The position numbers were made by a program, and so were the translations under genes. Below are positions 1-9,057 of a stretch of 53,062 nt of DNA, piece after piece. This DNA is from Pseudomonadota bacterium (GTDB lineage: Bacteria; Pseudomonadota; Alphaproteobacteria; Caulobacterales; Caulobacteraceae), in NCBI GenBank assembly GCA_963205025.1, contig CAUJHO010000006.1:1-53062 (forward strand), read 5' to 3'. The notes under the pieces are model-generated. The model made no database searches and was not told where the DNA came from. It was given only the letters and a program-made list of their open reading frames with translations. Every line of letters starts with the position of its first letter. Within the stretch, counting starts at the first letter, position 1.

Positions 1-410
1 GGGCCCTGACCCTGGCCCGGGGCGGGTTGCCGGTGTCGATCTGGGCGGGGGTCGGATTATTCGCCGTCTGGGGCGTCGCCACCCTTAACGGTCTGGTCCT
101 TTTGCTGGCCATCCGCCAGAACCTGGACGCTGGCCTGGTGCCGGCCGCAGCGGCGCTGGACGGTGCCGTCAGCCGCCTGCGCGCGGTCCTCACGACCGCG
201 CTGGTCGCGGTGCTGGGTTTCGTGCCGATGGCCTTTGCCTACGGACCAGGCTCCGAGGTGCAAAAGCCGCTGGCCACCGTCGTCATCGGCGGCCTGACGA
301 TGGCCACCCTGCTGACCCTGATCGTGCTGCCGGTATTGGCATCGCTGTTGCCGAGGCGGTCGGGCGCACCAGATCGGCAAGAGGCAGAGGGCCGGCCGGA
401 CATGCCATAG
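1..410 (+). CDS. RND efflux transporter, C-terminal end (partial)
   Basis: This is the 3' end of an inner-membrane RND pump; the reading frame is open from base 3 and the start lies outside the window. About 135 residues remain. They contain hydrophobic helices, a GSEVQKPLATVVIGG segment and a final LTLIVLPVLASLLP helix, the usual end of heavy-metal/multidrug (CzcA/CusA-like) RND proteins, followed by a short hydrophilic tail. Such pumps use the proton gradient to export substrates through a periplasmic adaptor and an outer-membrane channel. The substrate cannot be decided from this fragment. Partner genes would lie upstream. Confidence 0.85.
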   Translation, partial: ALTLARGGLPVSIWAGVGLFAVWGVATLNGLVLLLAIRQNLDAGLVPAAAALDGAVSRLRAVLTTALVAVLGFVPMAFAYGPGSEVQKPLATVVIGGLTMATLLTLIVLPVLASLLPRRSGAPDRQEAEGRPDMP

Positions 411-485
411 ACGCGCGGTCGCCGGGCGCCGGCGGGCTTGGCCCGCCGGACCTCGGCCGCGCGGGGACGTCTGGAGAGAAAGGAA

Positions 486-561
486 TGGTGCCGCCTAGGT
501 GACTCGAACACCTGACCTACGCATTACGAATGCGCCGCTCTACCGGCTGAGCTAAGGCGGC
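486..561 (-). tRNA. tRNA-Thr (anticodon CGT)
   Basis: Read on the minus strand this folds as a full cloverleaf. It has a 7-bp acceptor stem (GCCGCCT/AGGCGGC), a D-arm, an anticodon stem with loop TTCGTAA giving anticodon CGT (codon ACG), the T-loop TTCGAGT, and an encoded CCA end at 486-488. It lies between the RND gene and the heme operon. I see no integrase next to this tRNA. Confidence 0.95.
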
Positions 562-719
562 CCATCAGGGCGAAAACGGCGCGGGCCGTTCCGGCAGGCG
601 GGCTAGATACCCAAGGACGAGGCCGGTGCCAAGAGCCTGATCGGTCGAGGTGGCGCGCGTCGTCGTTCGGCGGATGCCCCGGACCCCGGCTCGGCCCCGT
701 CCAGGACCCCGATCCGGCC

Positions 720-2189
720 TCAGCGCTTGGTGCGCGACCGCGGCGCGGCGCGGCGGCGCGGCGGCGCAGTCGTCGGCGGTTCGGGCGATGGGTCGCCTTC
801 ATCCCAGTCGCCCGGATCATCGGGCGCGCGCCAGGGCGTTTCGGTGGCCTCCGCCAGGTCGGGGGCCGGGTCCTGTGGCGGGAAGGCGGCGGGGTCCGGT
901 CGCGGCGCGGCGGTTGATCCGGGCACGGCCTCGGCCAGTTCGGCGTCGTCGGTCCAGCGGGTGATCAACTGGACCCAGCCGCCCCGATCATAGTCGAAGG
1001 TCTCGGTGCCGATGATCGTGTCGCGGGGCGCGGCGGCGGCCTGGGCGGCAAAGGTCCGGGCCTCGGCGACGCGGCCGTTGGCCCAGGCGGCGCGGGCCTT
1101 GAGATCGAGCCAGCGGGCGGTGTCGGGGGCCTGATCGAGGCCGGCCACGGCCCGGTCGATGGCGGCGGTGTCGCCGCTCAACAGGGCGCGCTCGACATCC
1201 AGGGCCCGGCTTTCAGGGTGGTCGGGCGAACGCGCGATCAGGCGGGCATAGCGGCGGGCGCGTTCCTCCGGCGTCTCGCCGGGGCGCAGATCGCGATAGG
1301 CGACGGCCAGGGCGGGATGGGGTGCGGCCTTCCAGGCCTTGAGCAGCAGGACCTCGCCGCGACCCGGTCGATCGGCGGCGGCTTCGAGGCGGGCGGCGAG
1401 GACGGCGGCGGGTACGAAATCGGGTGACAGGCCGGCGGCCTTGACCGCGTCGCGGGCCTGGGCCTCGGCTCCGGCTTCCATGGCACGCACGGTCAGAAGC
1501 GCAGCGCGGGCGCGGGCGGCCTTGTCTGAGGCCAGCGAGCGCTTGGCCCCCGGCCCGGCCAGCAGGGCCAGGGCCCCCTCCCAGTCGCCGGCTTCGAGCC
1601 GGTCGTCGAACTGCATTCGCCAGGCCCAGCCGCCGCCGCGCCCGGCGACCTCGCCGGCCCGGGCCTGTTCGAGAGCCGCTTCGCGGTCGCCGGCCTGCCA
1701 GGACAGGCGGGCCAGGCCCTGGCGGGCCGGACCCTGGGCGTCGGGATAGGCCAGCAGGCCTTCGTAGGCGGCGCGGGCGGTGGCGCCTTCCTGGGCCAGT
1801 TCCGCAGACTGGGCCGCCAGGAGGCCGGTCAGGATCGGCGCATCCTCGGCGGCATCGACGGCGCGGCGGGCCATGCGGCGGGCCTCTTCGGCATCGCCGG
1901 AGGCCAGCGCCAGGTAGCCGCGCGCCAGGGCGGCGTAGGAATCGCGACGACGGGTCGCCAGACGCTGGAGGGCGGCGCGATGCGGAGCCTCGCCGATCCA
2001 GATCACCAGTCGCCAGAAACCGACGGCCAGGAGCGCCAGCATCCCCGTCAGGACCGCGCCGGCGGCGGCCGAGGTATCGAGCCGCCAACCCAGCCATTCG
2101 GCCGTCAGAATGCCGGGCTCGCCCGAGGCGGCCACCGCCAGCAGGGCCAGCGCCATGCCGGCCAGAAGCGCCAGGCCGACCCGAATCAA
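720..2189 (-). CDS. hemY: HemY-like protein with TPR repeats
   Basis: This is a 489-residue inner-membrane protein of the HemY family found at the end of proteobacterial heme operons. Two N-terminal hydrophobic helices (about residues 1-20 and 40-60) are followed by the conserved junction GFWRLVIWIGEAPHRAALQ and an Ala-rich alpha-helical TPR domain. The C-terminal 80 residues are Pro/Asp-rich with a basic end. I chose a TTG start at 2189-2187, which overlaps the TGA of the upstream gene (TTGA). The longer open frame upstream lacks family character. HemY is linked to late protoporphyrin steps, but its biochemical role is not settled. Confidence 0.85.
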   Translation of the reverse strand: MIRVGLALLAGMALALLAVAASGEPGILTAEWLGWRLDTSAAAGAVLTGMLALLAVGFWRLVIWIGEAPHRAALQRLATRRRDSYAALARGYLALASGDAEEARRMARRAVDAAEDAPILTGLLAAQSAELAQEGATARAAYEGLLAYPDAQGPARQGLARLSWQAGDREAALEQARAGEVAGRGGGWAWRMQFDDRLEAGDWEGALALLAGPGAKRSLASDKAARARAALLTVRAMEAGAEAQARDAVKAAGLSPDFVPAAVLAARLEAAADRPGRGEVLLLKAWKAAPHPALAVAYRDLRPGETPEERARRYARLIARSPDHPESRALDVERALLSGDTAAIDRAVAGLDQAPDTARWLDLKARAAWANGRVAEARTFAAQAAAAPRDTIIGTETFDYDRGGWVQLITRWTDDAELAEAVPGSTAAPRPDPAAFPPQDPAPDLAEATETPWRAPDDPGDWDEGDPSPEPPTTAPPRRRAAPRSRTKR

Positions 2190-3115
2190 AGCGGCGCTCC
2201 CGTCTCGGCGGTGGTGGCCCCCGAAAGGTCGCCCAGCGCCTGGGCGCGCAGGGCGTCGATGCGGCGCTCTATCTCGACCCGGCGTTCGGCCCGGGCGGTC
2301 CATTCCGACATGGCGACGCGGGCGGGCTCGGGCAGGGACTGAAGCTGGGCCAGGGCCCCTTCGAGATCGCCCTCGCGGACCCGGCGCTCGGCCCGGGCCA
2401 GGATGGCGTCGGCGCTTTCGCCCTCGAGGTCGCCGATGCGGCGCAGGCTGAAGACCGAACGGAAAGCCCGCCCCAGCGAATCGAGGAAGCCGCTGTGCGG
2501 GGCCCGGCCATCGGCGACGCGGGCCGCGCGCGCGGCGGCGGCGGGAAACTCGCCCACGAGGGCGGCGCGGGTGGGCGCGCCCTGTTCGGCCAGCTCGCGC
2601 AGGGCCCGGATGCCGCGCGAGGTCGGGGCCAGCCGCTCCAGCGACGCCAGCTCTCCGGCGAAGGGCGACGAGCCTTCGGCCGCGTCGGCCAGCGAAGCGG
2701 CGGCGACGGCGGCGGCGGCGGCGCGCGACATCCGCGACTGCGAAGCCTCGAGGGCGGCGATGCGTTCTTCCAGCTGGAGCGGATCGACCACGACGGTCTC
2801 GCCGTCTTCGGTCGGTACGGCGACCGGCTCGGGACGGGTGGCGGCCTGACGACGGGCCAGCTCCAGCTCGCTTTCGAGCTGCTCGATGCGCTGGCGCATC
2901 TGGACCCGCTCCTGGCTTTCGGAGACGGGGGCGGCCGGGCCGATGGCGCGGGCCAGCCGCTCGCGGAAGGCGCCGGCCCCGACGGCGACGATGACCAGAA
3001 CCAGGCCGATGGCGATCAGGGCCATGATGCGCGGCGGAATGCTCGGCCGCTCCAGCTCCTGGTGCGGCGGCTCAGGCTCGATCCGGGGCCGTTCCTCGGC
3101 AGGGGTGTCGCTCAT
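2186..3115 (-). CDS. Mitofilin/Mic60-like membrane protein (COG4223 type)
   Basis: The 309-residue protein has a Pro/Glu-rich cytoplasmic N-terminus, one transmembrane helix (about residues 31-50), and a predicted coiled coil rich in Glu/Arg/Gln (about 65-145). The C-terminal domain carries an FRSVFSLRRIGDLEGESADAILARAE-type region cut by charged helices, as in alphaproteobacterial relatives of mitochondrial Mic60. In this class the gene usually sits inside the heme operon between hemD and hemY, as here. The mitochondrial relative shapes crista junctions, and a membrane-shaping role here is inferred from that family. It overlaps hemD by one base (TGATG) and hemY by four. Confidence 0.8.
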   Translation of the reverse strand: MSDTPAEERPRIEPEPPHQELERPSIPPRIMALIAIGLVLVIVAVGAGAFRERLARAIGPAAPVSESQERVQMRQRIEQLESELELARRQAATRPEPVAVPTEDGETVVVDPLQLEERIAALEASQSRMSRAAAAAVAAASLADAAEGSSPFAGELASLERLAPTSRGIRALRELAEQGAPTRAALVGEFPAAAARAARVADGRAPHSGFLDSLGRAFRSVFSLRRIGDLEGESADAILARAERRVREGDLEGALAQLQSLPEPARVAMSEWTARAERRVEIERRIDALRAQALGDLSGATTAETGAPL

Positions 3116-3795
3116 CAGGGGGCCTTGGGCAGGGTGTCGCGGGCAAGCCTAACCAAGGATGCGTCGTCAGGGAACGGGGCGACCGCAAGCGATTTGACTG
3201 GAACGCCGTCAAACGGGTCGGCGCAGGCCTGTGACAGCGCCAGGACATGAAGGTGCGGGAGGCGATTCCCGGCCTGTTCGGCAAGAACGCCGGCGGCGCG
3301 GGCCGAATGAACCAGGACCGCCGCCAGGTCGGTGGCGGCGCGTGCGACGGTGGGGAGGATCGGGACAGTCTCATAGATCGGTCGGACCACGACCTCGATC
3401 CCGGCCGGGGCCATGACGGCGGCCAGATCGGCCACCGGTCGGGCCGGGGCCAGGTGCAGAAGCCGCCGTTCGGGCCGGGTGGCGAGCAGGGCTGCCAGGG
3501 CCCCAATATCGCCGCCGGCGGTGTGGATGTCGGAGAAACCTGCGTCGGACAGGGCCTCGGCGGTGGCCTCGCCGACGGCAAGGGCCGGCAGCGAGCGTTC
3601 GGAACCGATCCTGGCGAAGCCCGCCACCGCATTCGGACTGGTGAAGACCAGGCCGTCGAACCCGGAGGTGTCGGCTGAGGCATCCAGCGGGCGGACCTCA
3701 AGCACGGGGTCGATCAGAGGGATCAGGCCGACCGACTGCAGCCGGGCGGCGGTGCGACCGGCTCCGGGCTGGGTGCGGGTGATCCAGACCTTCAT
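3115..3795 (-). CDS. hemD: Uroporphyrinogen-III synthase
   Basis: The 226-residue cytosolic enzyme closes and isomerises linear hydroxymethylbilane to uroporphyrinogen III, the step after HemC. It starts MKVWITRTQPGAGRTAARL, the typical TR-P-G opening. Later it has FTSPNAVAGFAR, a conserved strand-helix of the first domain, and ends LVRLARDTLPKA. HemD proteins are poorly conserved, so the call also rests on position: its ATG overlaps the hemC stop by four bases (ATGA), and a Mic60-like gene follows. Confidence 0.92.
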   Translation of the reverse strand: MKVWITRTQPGAGRTAARLQSVGLIPLIDPVLEVRPLDASADTSGFDGLVFTSPNAVAGFARIGSERSLPALAVGEATAEALSDAGFSDIHTAGGDIGALAALLATRPERRLLHLAPARPVADLAAVMAPAGIEVVVRPIYETVPILPTVARAATDLAAVLVHSARAAGVLAEQAGNRLPHLHVLALSQACADPFDGVPVKSLAVAPFPDDASLVRLARDTLPKAP

Positions 3796-4727
3796 GCGAT
3801 CAGTCGATCTCCCGCCTCGTCGCGAATGGAGGCACCCAGCGCCAGGCCCAGGGCGCGGGCCGAGGCGGGGTCGGCACCGGCTCGCCCCTCGCGTCGCCAG
3901 CGGGTCTGGCCGTCCGGCGTCAGGGCCTCGACCGTCAGCTCGATGTGGTCGCCGTCGAGGCGGGCATAGGCCCCCATGGCGGTGCGGCAGTTGGCTTCCA
4001 GCGCGGTCAGGGCCCCGCGCTCAGCCGCGACGCAGGCCTCGGTCGCGGGGTCGTTGATCCGGGCGATCCACCCGGCCCAGGGGCTGTCGGCGCGGCATTG
4101 CAGGGCCAGGGCCCCTTGGCCGGGCGCAACCGGTGCCGCCCAGGGGTCGAGGAAGCCGCGCGCCCGATCGCCCAGCCCGAGCCGGTTCAGCCCGGCGGCG
4201 GCCAGCAGAATGGCGTCGAAATCGCCCTCGGCCAGACGGCGCAGGCGCGTATCGACATTGCCGCGCAGCGATTCGATGGTCAGGTCGGGGCGAACCGCCA
4301 GGGCCTGGGCCTGGCGCCGCAGGGACGCCGTACCGAGACGAGCGCCCTCGGGCAGGGCCTGAAGGCTGTCGAATTTCTGCGAGAGAAAGGCATCGCGCGG
4401 GTCTTCGCGCGGCGGCAGGGCGGCGATGACCAGCCCCTCGGGCGGCTCAGCCGGAACGTCCTTCAGAGAATGGACTGCCAGGTCGATCTCATCGTCCAGC
4501 AGGGCGCGTTCGATTTCCTTGGTGAAGAGGGATTTGCCGCCCAGGTCCATCAGGGGGCGGTCCTGGATGCGATCACCCGAGGTGACGATGAAGATCAGGG
4601 GCGCGGCCTGGTCGGGGGCGTCCGCCATACCCAGCCGGCGTGCGATTTCGGCCTGGATGTGACCCGCCTGGGTGCGGGCCAGAAGCGACTTGCGGGTGCC
4701 GATACGAAGGGGCGGGGTGGGGCTCAC
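3792..4727 (-). CDS. hemC: Hydroxymethylbilane synthase (porphobilinogen deaminase)
   Basis: This 311-residue enzyme polymerises four porphobilinogens into hydroxymethylbilane. The sequence shows IGTRKSLLARTQ at the N-terminus, AVHSLKDVPAEPP with the catalytic Asp (about residue 87), the LRRQAQ and ESLRGNVDTRLRRL substrate-binding stretches, and ALEANCRTAMGAYA with the Cys that carries the dipyrromethane cofactor. The start is GTG at 4727. It is the first gene of the minus-strand heme operon, and only 39 bases separate it from the divergent tsaD start, so both promoters must lie in or overlap that gap. Confidence 0.97.
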   Translation of the reverse strand: MSPTPPLRIGTRKSLLARTQAGHIQAEIARRLGMADAPDQAAPLIFIVTSGDRIQDRPLMDLGGKSLFTKEIERALLDDEIDLAVHSLKDVPAEPPEGLVIAALPPREDPRDAFLSQKFDSLQALPEGARLGTASLRRQAQALAVRPDLTIESLRGNVDTRLRRLAEGDFDAILLAAAGLNRLGLGDRARGFLDPWAAPVAPGQGALALQCRADSPWAGWIARINDPATEACVAAERGALTALEANCRTAMGAYARLDGDHIELTVEALTPDGQTRWRREGRAGADPASARALGLALGASIRDEAGDRLIA

Positions 4728-4766
4728 GCTTGCGTCCAGTCAGGGGGTGCGGCTAGGTCGCCACGA

Positions 4767-5852
4767 ATGACCAGTGGCGACTATACGGTTCTGGGTCTGG
4801 AGACCAGTTGCGACGAGACGGCGGCAGCCGTCGTGCGTCGCCGTGCGGATGGATCCATCGAGGTCCTGTCGTCGGTCGTGGCCAGCCAGGACGAGCACAA
4901 ACCCTTCGGCGGGGTGGTGCCCGAGATCGCCGCGCGCGGCCATGTCCGCATCATTGATGACATCGCGCGCGAGGCCCTGGCGGCGTCAGGCCTGGGGTTC
5001 GAGGGGATCGACGGCGTGGCGGCGACCGCCGGGCCGGGCCTGGTCGGCGGGGTCATGGTGGGGCTGAGCTTCGGCAAGGCGGTGGCGCTGGCGCGAAACC
5101 TGCCGCTGGTGGCGGTCAATCATCTGGAGGGCCATGCCCTGTCGGCCCGGTTGGGATCGGAGGCCGCCTATCCGTTCCTGCTGCTGCTGGTGTCCGGCGG
5201 CCATTGCCAGCTGCTGGAGGTGCGCGGGGTCGGCGACATGACGCGGCTGGGCTCGACCATCGACGATGCCGCCGGCGAGGCCTTCGACAAGACGGCCAAG
5301 GCGCTGGGCCTGGGCTATCCGGGCGGACCGGCGCTGGAGCGGCTGGCGGCGTCGGGGGATGCGACCAAGGTGGCGATGCCGCGCGCTCTGCTGGGGCGCA
5401 AGGGCTTCGACTTTTCGTTCTCGGGCCTGAAGACGGCGGCGGCTCGGGCCGCCGACACCGCCGCGACGGACCAGGATCGCGCCGATGTCGCGGCCTCGGT
5501 CCAGGCCGCGATTGCGCGCCAGCTGACCGAACGCTCCGAGCGGGCCATGGCCGCCTATGCCGAGCGGCACAGCCACCGGCTGTTCGTCGTGGCCGGCGGG
5601 GTGGCCGCCAATCAGACGGTGCGGCGCGATCTGATGCAGGCGTGCGAGCGACAGGGCTTCGCCTTCGCCGCGCCGCCGCTTGAATACTGTACCGACAATG
5701 CCGCCATGATCGCCCTGGCCGGGGCCGAGCGGCTGGCGCGCGGACTGACCTCGGGGCTGGATGCCAAGGCGCGGCCGCGCTGGCCGCTGGATGAGGCCAC
5801 GGCCCTGTCCGACCCGCTGTATGCAACCGGCCGCAAGGGAGCCAAGGCATGA
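4767..5852 (+). CDS. tsaD: tRNA N6-threonylcarbamoyltransferase TsaD
   Basis: The 361-residue ASKHA-fold protein transfers threonylcarbamoyl from TC-AMP to A37 of ANN-decoding tRNAs, together with TsaB and TsaE. It opens [16 protein letters not shown]. It has the metal ligands H119 and H123 in [30 protein letters not shown], and a C-terminal [10 protein letters not shown] with the Asp ligand. I took the ATG at 4767; the frame is open well upstream but only in the shadow of hemC. Its stop overlaps the gpsA start (ATGA), which suggests translational coupling. Confidence 0.97.
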   Translation: MTSGDYTVLGLETSCDETAAAVVRRRADGSIEVLSSVVASQDEHKPFGGVVPEIAARGHVRIIDDIAREALAASGLGFEGIDGVAATAGPGLVGGVMVGLSFGKAVALARNLPLVAVNHLEGHALSARLGSEAAYPFLLLLVSGGHCQLLEVRGVGDMTRLGSTIDDAAGEAFDKTAKALGLGYPGGPALERLAASGDATKVAMPRALLGRKGFDFSFSGLKTAAARAADTAATDQDRADVAASVQAAIARQLTERSERAMAAYAERHSHRLFVVAGGVAANQTVRRDLMQACERQGFAFAAPPLEYCTDNAAMIALAGAERLARGLTSGLDAKARPRWPLDEATALSDPLYATGRKGAKA

Positions 5853-6847
5853 CCCATTTTACCTCGGTCGGGGTCATCGGCGGCGGGGCCTGGGGCACGG
5901 CCCTGGCGCAGTCGTGCGCCCGCGGCGGCCTGTCGGTGCGGATCCAGGCGCGCGAGGCCGAGGTCGTCGAGAGCATAAATGCGCGCCATGAGAACGAGGC
6001 CTTCCTGCCGGGCGTGAAGCTGGAGCCGGGTGTGGTGGCGGTGGCCGAGCTGAGCGCGCTGGCCGATCTGGACTTCGTCCTGGCGGTGCCGCCGGCCCAG
6101 CACATGCGCCATGTGCTGAGTGAATTCGCCCCGTCGGTGCGCGAGGGGACGCCGATCGTGCTGTGCTCCAAGGGGGTCGAGCGCGGGACCCTGAAGTTGA
6201 TGACGGAGGTGCTGAAGGAGACCGTGCCGCAGGCCCGGCCCGCGGTGCTGTCCGGCCCGAGTTTTGCTGCCGATGTGGTGCGCGGCCTGCCGACGGCGGT
6301 GACCCTGGCCTGTGAAGACGCGGTCCTTGGCGAGGCCCTGGCCCAGGCCGTGGCGGCTCCGGCCTTCCGGCCCTATCTGGCCGACGACCTGATCGGGGCC
6401 GAGGTCGGCGGCGCGATCAAGAATGTGCTGGCCATCGCCTGTGGCATTTCCGAGGGGCGGGGTCTGGGCAAGTCGGCCCATGCCGGGCTGATCACGCGTG
6501 GCTTTGCCGAGATGACGCGCATCGGCGTGGCGATGGGTGGCCAGGCCGAGACGGTGGCGGGCCTGTGCGGCCTGGGCGATCTGGTGCTGACCTGCTCCAG
6601 CCCGCAATCGCGCAATATGTCGGTGGGGCTGGCGCTGGGGCAGGGGCAGACGCTGTATCAGGCGCTGGAGGGCAAGCGGTCGGTGGCCGAGGGCGTCGAT
6701 TCGGCTCCGGCGGTTCGCCAGCTGGTCGCCAAACTCGGGGTCGAGGCCCCGATCTGTGAGGCGGTCGCCGCCATTCTGGCTGGAGAGATTGATGTCGACC
6801 AGGCCATCGACGGCCTGTTGAACCGGCCCCTGAAGGCCGAGCGATGA
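5849..6847 (+). CDS. gpsA: Glycerol-3-phosphate dehydrogenase [NAD(P)+]
   Basis: The 332-residue cytosolic enzyme reduces dihydroxyacetone phosphate to sn-glycerol-3-phosphate, the backbone for phospholipids. The Rossmann motif [11 protein letters not shown] is at residues 10-20. [13 protein letters not shown] and [10 protein letters not shown] follow, then [17 protein letters not shown] with the catalytic Lys, and [15 protein letters not shown]. Length is normal for the family. It overlaps tsaD by four bases and the following Rieske gene by four, so the three form one transcription and translation unit. Confidence 0.97.
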   Translation: MTHFTSVGVIGGGAWGTALAQSCARGGLSVRIQAREAEVVESINARHENEAFLPGVKLEPGVVAVAELSALADLDFVLAVPPAQHMRHVLSEFAPSVREGTPIVLCSKGVERGTLKLMTEVLKETVPQARPAVLSGPSFAADVVRGLPTAVTLACEDAVLGEALAQAVAAPAFRPYLADDLIGAEVGGAIKNVLAIACGISEGRGLGKSAHAGLITRGFAEMTRIGVAMGGQAETVAGLCGLGDLVLTCSSPQSRNMSVGLALGQGQTLYQALEGKRSVAEGVDSAPAVRQLVAKLGVEAPICEAVAAILAGEIDVDQAIDGLLNRPLKAER

Positions 6848-7224
6848 CCGACGGCCCGCCACCTTCGGACCGCCCGCGCGTCTGGAAGACCCCGCCGGGC
6901 GTGGCCGTGGCGGTGCTGGCCGACATCCCCGAGCCGGGTGCGCGTTCGGTGGTGGTCCAGATCGGCGAGGCCTTCTTCCACGGCTTTATCGTACGCAAGG
7001 ATGGCGAGGTGCGCGGCTATGTCGATCGCTGTCCGCACGCCGGCTATCCGCTGGCGGTGGAGCTGGACCGCTATCTGACCGACGACGGCGAGCTGATCCT
7101 GTGCGCCTGGCACGGCGGCGTCTTCAGGCCGCTGACGGGGGAGTGCATCGGCGGGCCACCGGCAGGCGGGCGGCTGACGCCGTGGCCGGTGGTGGTCGAC
7201 GGGGCCGTGATCCGAACAGCCTAG
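6844..7224 (+). CDS. Small Rieske [2Fe-2S] protein
   Basis: This 126-residue soluble protein carries both Rieske boxes: C63-P-H65 in RCPHAGYPL and C87-A-W-H90 in CAWHGGVF, two Cys and two His for a [2Fe-2S] cluster. There is no membrane anchor and no catalytic oxygenase domain, so it resembles stand-alone Rieske ferredoxin-like proteins. The partner is unknown. It is translationally coupled to gpsA (ATGA overlap), and its TAG overlaps the TAG of the convergent ArsR regulator by three bases within CTAG. Confidence 0.85.
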   Translation: MTDGPPPSDRPRVWKTPPGVAVAVLADIPEPGARSVVVQIGEAFFHGFIVRKDGEVRGYVDRCPHAGYPLAVELDRYLTDDGELILCAWHGGVFRPLTGECIGGPPAGGRLTPWPVVVDGAVIRTA

Positions 7225-7571
7225 GCGGTGTCGTCGGTGGGGCCCTGGAGGCGACGGGTGACGTCGCCCGGATCCTTGCAGAAGATCTCATAGAGCAGGG
7301 CGACCACGGCGCGGGTCCGCTCATCGGCCAGTGAATAATAGATCGAGCGCGACTGGCGCCGGGTGGTGACCAGCCCGGCCTGGCGCAGTTCGGCGAGCTG
7401 TTGCGACAGGCCCGGCTGGCGCAGGTCCAGCGTCTGTTCCAGATCGCCGACCGAGCGTTCGTGCTCGACCAGGCTGCACAGGATCATCAGGCGGTTGCCG
7501 TTGGCCAGCCGGCGCAGAAATTCCGCGGCTTGGGGGGCCTTGGCCCGCATCTTATCCAGAGTGTCGGCCAT
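7221..7571 (-). CDS. ArsR-family regulator, SqrR/BigR type (persulfide sensor)
   Basis: The 116-residue winged-helix repressor has NRLMILCSLVEHERSV, the recognition helix QPGLSQQLAELRQAGLV and the wing RRQSRSIYYSL. Cys32 (in LMILC) and Cys98 (in YEIFC) match the two cysteines that SqrR and BigR use to sense reactive sulfur by forming a di- or tetrasulfide bridge. I chose the ATG at 7571; the frame is open far upstream only opposite the next gene. It is divergent from the persulfide dioxygenase operon, and a perfect palindrome lies in the shared intergenic region. It is the likely repressor of itself and that operon. Confidence 0.88.
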   Translation of the reverse strand: MADTLDKMRAKAPQAAEFLRRLANGNRLMILCSLVEHERSVGDLEQTLDLRQPGLSQQLAELRQAGLVTTRRQSRSIYYSLADERTRAVVALLYEIFCKDPGDVTRRLQGPTDDTA

Positions 7572-7609
7572 CGTTTCGGGGCGGTCAGCAAAGGGTGTCA
7601 CACCCTCAT

Positions 7610-7650
7610 AATTACATACTTGCATAAATATTGTAACAATATAATTGATG
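7610..7650. promoter_or_regulatory. Candidate operator for the SqrR/BigR-type regulator
   Basis: The 102 bases between the divergent regulator and dioxygenase starts hold an AT-rich island in otherwise GC-rich DNA. Inside it is a perfect inverted repeat, ATATTG-TAA-CAATAT at 7628-7642, with a second TTACA...TGTAA pairing at 7612-7636. AT-rich palindromes are the known type of BigR/SqrR binding site. The placement fits repression of both transcripts. Binding itself is inferred. Confidence 0.6.
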
Positions 7651-7673
7651 CCGGCAACAGGGAGATCGACCCC

Positions 7674-8615
7674 ATGACCCAATCCGCCCCCGATCCCGCA
7701 CGCGACAAGGCCGCAGCCGTCGTCGACAGGGCCCTGGCCGAGGCGCGCCGCCGTCCCGAGGTCAAGACCTTCTTCGACGAGGCCACCTTCACGGCTAGCC
7801 ATGTCGTGGTCGACCCCCTGACGCGGACCTGTGCCGTCATCGACAGCGTTCTGGACTATGACGCGGCGTCGGGCCGGACCTCGACGGCCTCGGCGGATGC
7901 TGTCATCGCCTTCGTCCAGGCCGAGGGGCTGACGGTTCGGTGGCTGCTGGAAACCCACGCCCACGCCGATCATCTGTCGGCGGCACCCTATCTTCAGGAG
8001 CGGCTGGGCGGTGAGCTGGCCATCGGCCAGCATATCGTCGTGGTCCAGGAGGTGTTCGGCAAGGTCTTCAACGAAGGCACGGAGTTCCGCCGCGACGGCA
8101 GCCAGTTCGACCGGTTGTTCGAGGACGGCGAGGCCTTTGGGATCGGCGATCTGGAGGCGGTGGTGATGCACGTTCCGGGGCATACGCCGGCGTGCCTGGC
8201 CTATGTCGTCGGCGATGCGGTCTTTGCGGGCGACACCCTGTTCATGCCGGATTTCGGCACCGCGCGGTGCGATTTCCCCGGTGGCTCGGCCCGGACGCTC
8301 TATCGCTCGATCCATCGCCTGTTGTCGTTGCCGGACGCGGCGCGGGTGTTCCTGTGCCATGACTACAAGGCCCCGCCCGGTCGCACCGAATATGCCTGGG
8401 AAACGACCATCGAGGCCGAGCGTACCGGCAATATCCATGTCCGCGAGGGGGTGACCGAGGATGAGTTCGTGAGCATGCGGACCCAGCGCGACGCCACTCT
8501 GTCGATGCCCAAGCTGATCCTGCCGTCGGTGCAGGTGAACATGAACGGCGGGCGGCCGCCCGCGCCCGAGGACAATGGGGTCAGCTACCTCAAGGTCCCG
8601 CTGAATGCGCTGTGA
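7674..8615 (+). CDS. MBL-fold persulfide dioxygenase (Blh/ETHE1-like)
   Basis: The 313-residue metallo-beta-lactamase-fold protein has the motif H95-A-H97-A-D99-H100 and later HVPGHTPACLAYVVGDAVFAGDTLF and LCHDY, which supply the His/Asp ligands for one iron. ETHE1-type enzymes oxidise glutathione persulfide to sulfite. The long N-terminal segment before the first strand (FFDEATFTASHVVVDP) is typical of the Blh group in bigR operons. I chose the ATG at 7674, which has GGGAG upstream; the open frame further upstream runs across the operator. First gene of the plus-strand sulfur operon. Confidence 0.9.
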   Translation: MTQSAPDPARDKAAAVVDRALAEARRRPEVKTFFDEATFTASHVVVDPLTRTCAVIDSVLDYDAASGRTSTASADAVIAFVQAEGLTVRWLLETHAHADHLSAAPYLQERLGGELAIGQHIVVVQEVFGKVFNEGTEFRRDGSQFDRLFEDGEAFGIGDLEAVVMHVPGHTPACLAYVVGDAVFAGDTLFMPDFGTARCDFPGGSARTLYRSIHRLLSLPDAARVFLCHDYKAPPGRTEYAWETTIEAERTGNIHVREGVTEDEFVSMRTQRDATLSMPKLILPSVQVNMNGGRPPAPEDNGVSYLKVPLNAL

Positions 8616-8622
8616 GACCTGA

Positions 8623-9057
8623 ATGCTGGAGCCCCTCAATCCCCTGTGGTCGCTGGGCGGTGGCCTGCTGATCGGCCTGTCGGCGGCGGGCTATCTGTTG
8701 ATGAACGGGCGGATCGCCGGCATTTCGGGCCTGGCTGCCGCAGCCCTGGGCCTGACGAAGGGCAGCTCGCGGCGGCTGGGCCTGGGCTTCATCGCCGGGC
8801 TGCTCGGCGGCTCGGCCCTGGCGATGGCCTTTGTGCGTCGTCCCGAGTTCGAGATCACGACCTCGGTGCCGCTGTTGATCGTGGGCGGGCTGCTGGTCGG
8901 GTTCGGGACCCGCTGGGGTTCCGGCTGTACCAGCGGCCATGGCGTCTGTGGCCTGGCCCGGCTGTCGCCGCGCTCGCTGGCGGCGACCGGCATCTTCATG
9001 GGGGTGGCGGCCCTGACCGTCTTCATCACCCGCCACCTGATGGGAGGCCCGGGATGA
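8623..9057 (+). CDS. YeeE/YedE-type membrane protein (first of pair)
   Basis: The 144-residue integral membrane protein has about four hydrophobic helices and the signature [12 protein letters not shown], with two Cys in a short loop between helices. The YeeE/YedE family imports sulfur compounds such as thiosulfate through membrane cysteines, and short two-gene versions accompany BigR-type regulators. It starts eight bases after the dioxygenase stop, and its TGA overlaps the ATG of the next gene. A sulfur-transport role is inferred from family and context. Confidence 0.82.
   Translation: MLEPLNPLWSLGGGLLIGLSAAGYLLMNGRIAGISGLAAAALGLTKGSSRRLGLGFIAGLLGGSALAMAFVRRPEFEITTSVPLLIVGGLLVGFGTRWGSGCTSGHGVCGLARLSPRSLAATGIFMGVAALTVFITRHLMGGPG

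Noticed and set aside
3945..4766. In-frame N-terminal extension of tsaD for over 270 codons
   Set aside because: It lies opposite hemC, has the composition of an antisense frame, and the family sequence begins only at ATG 4767.
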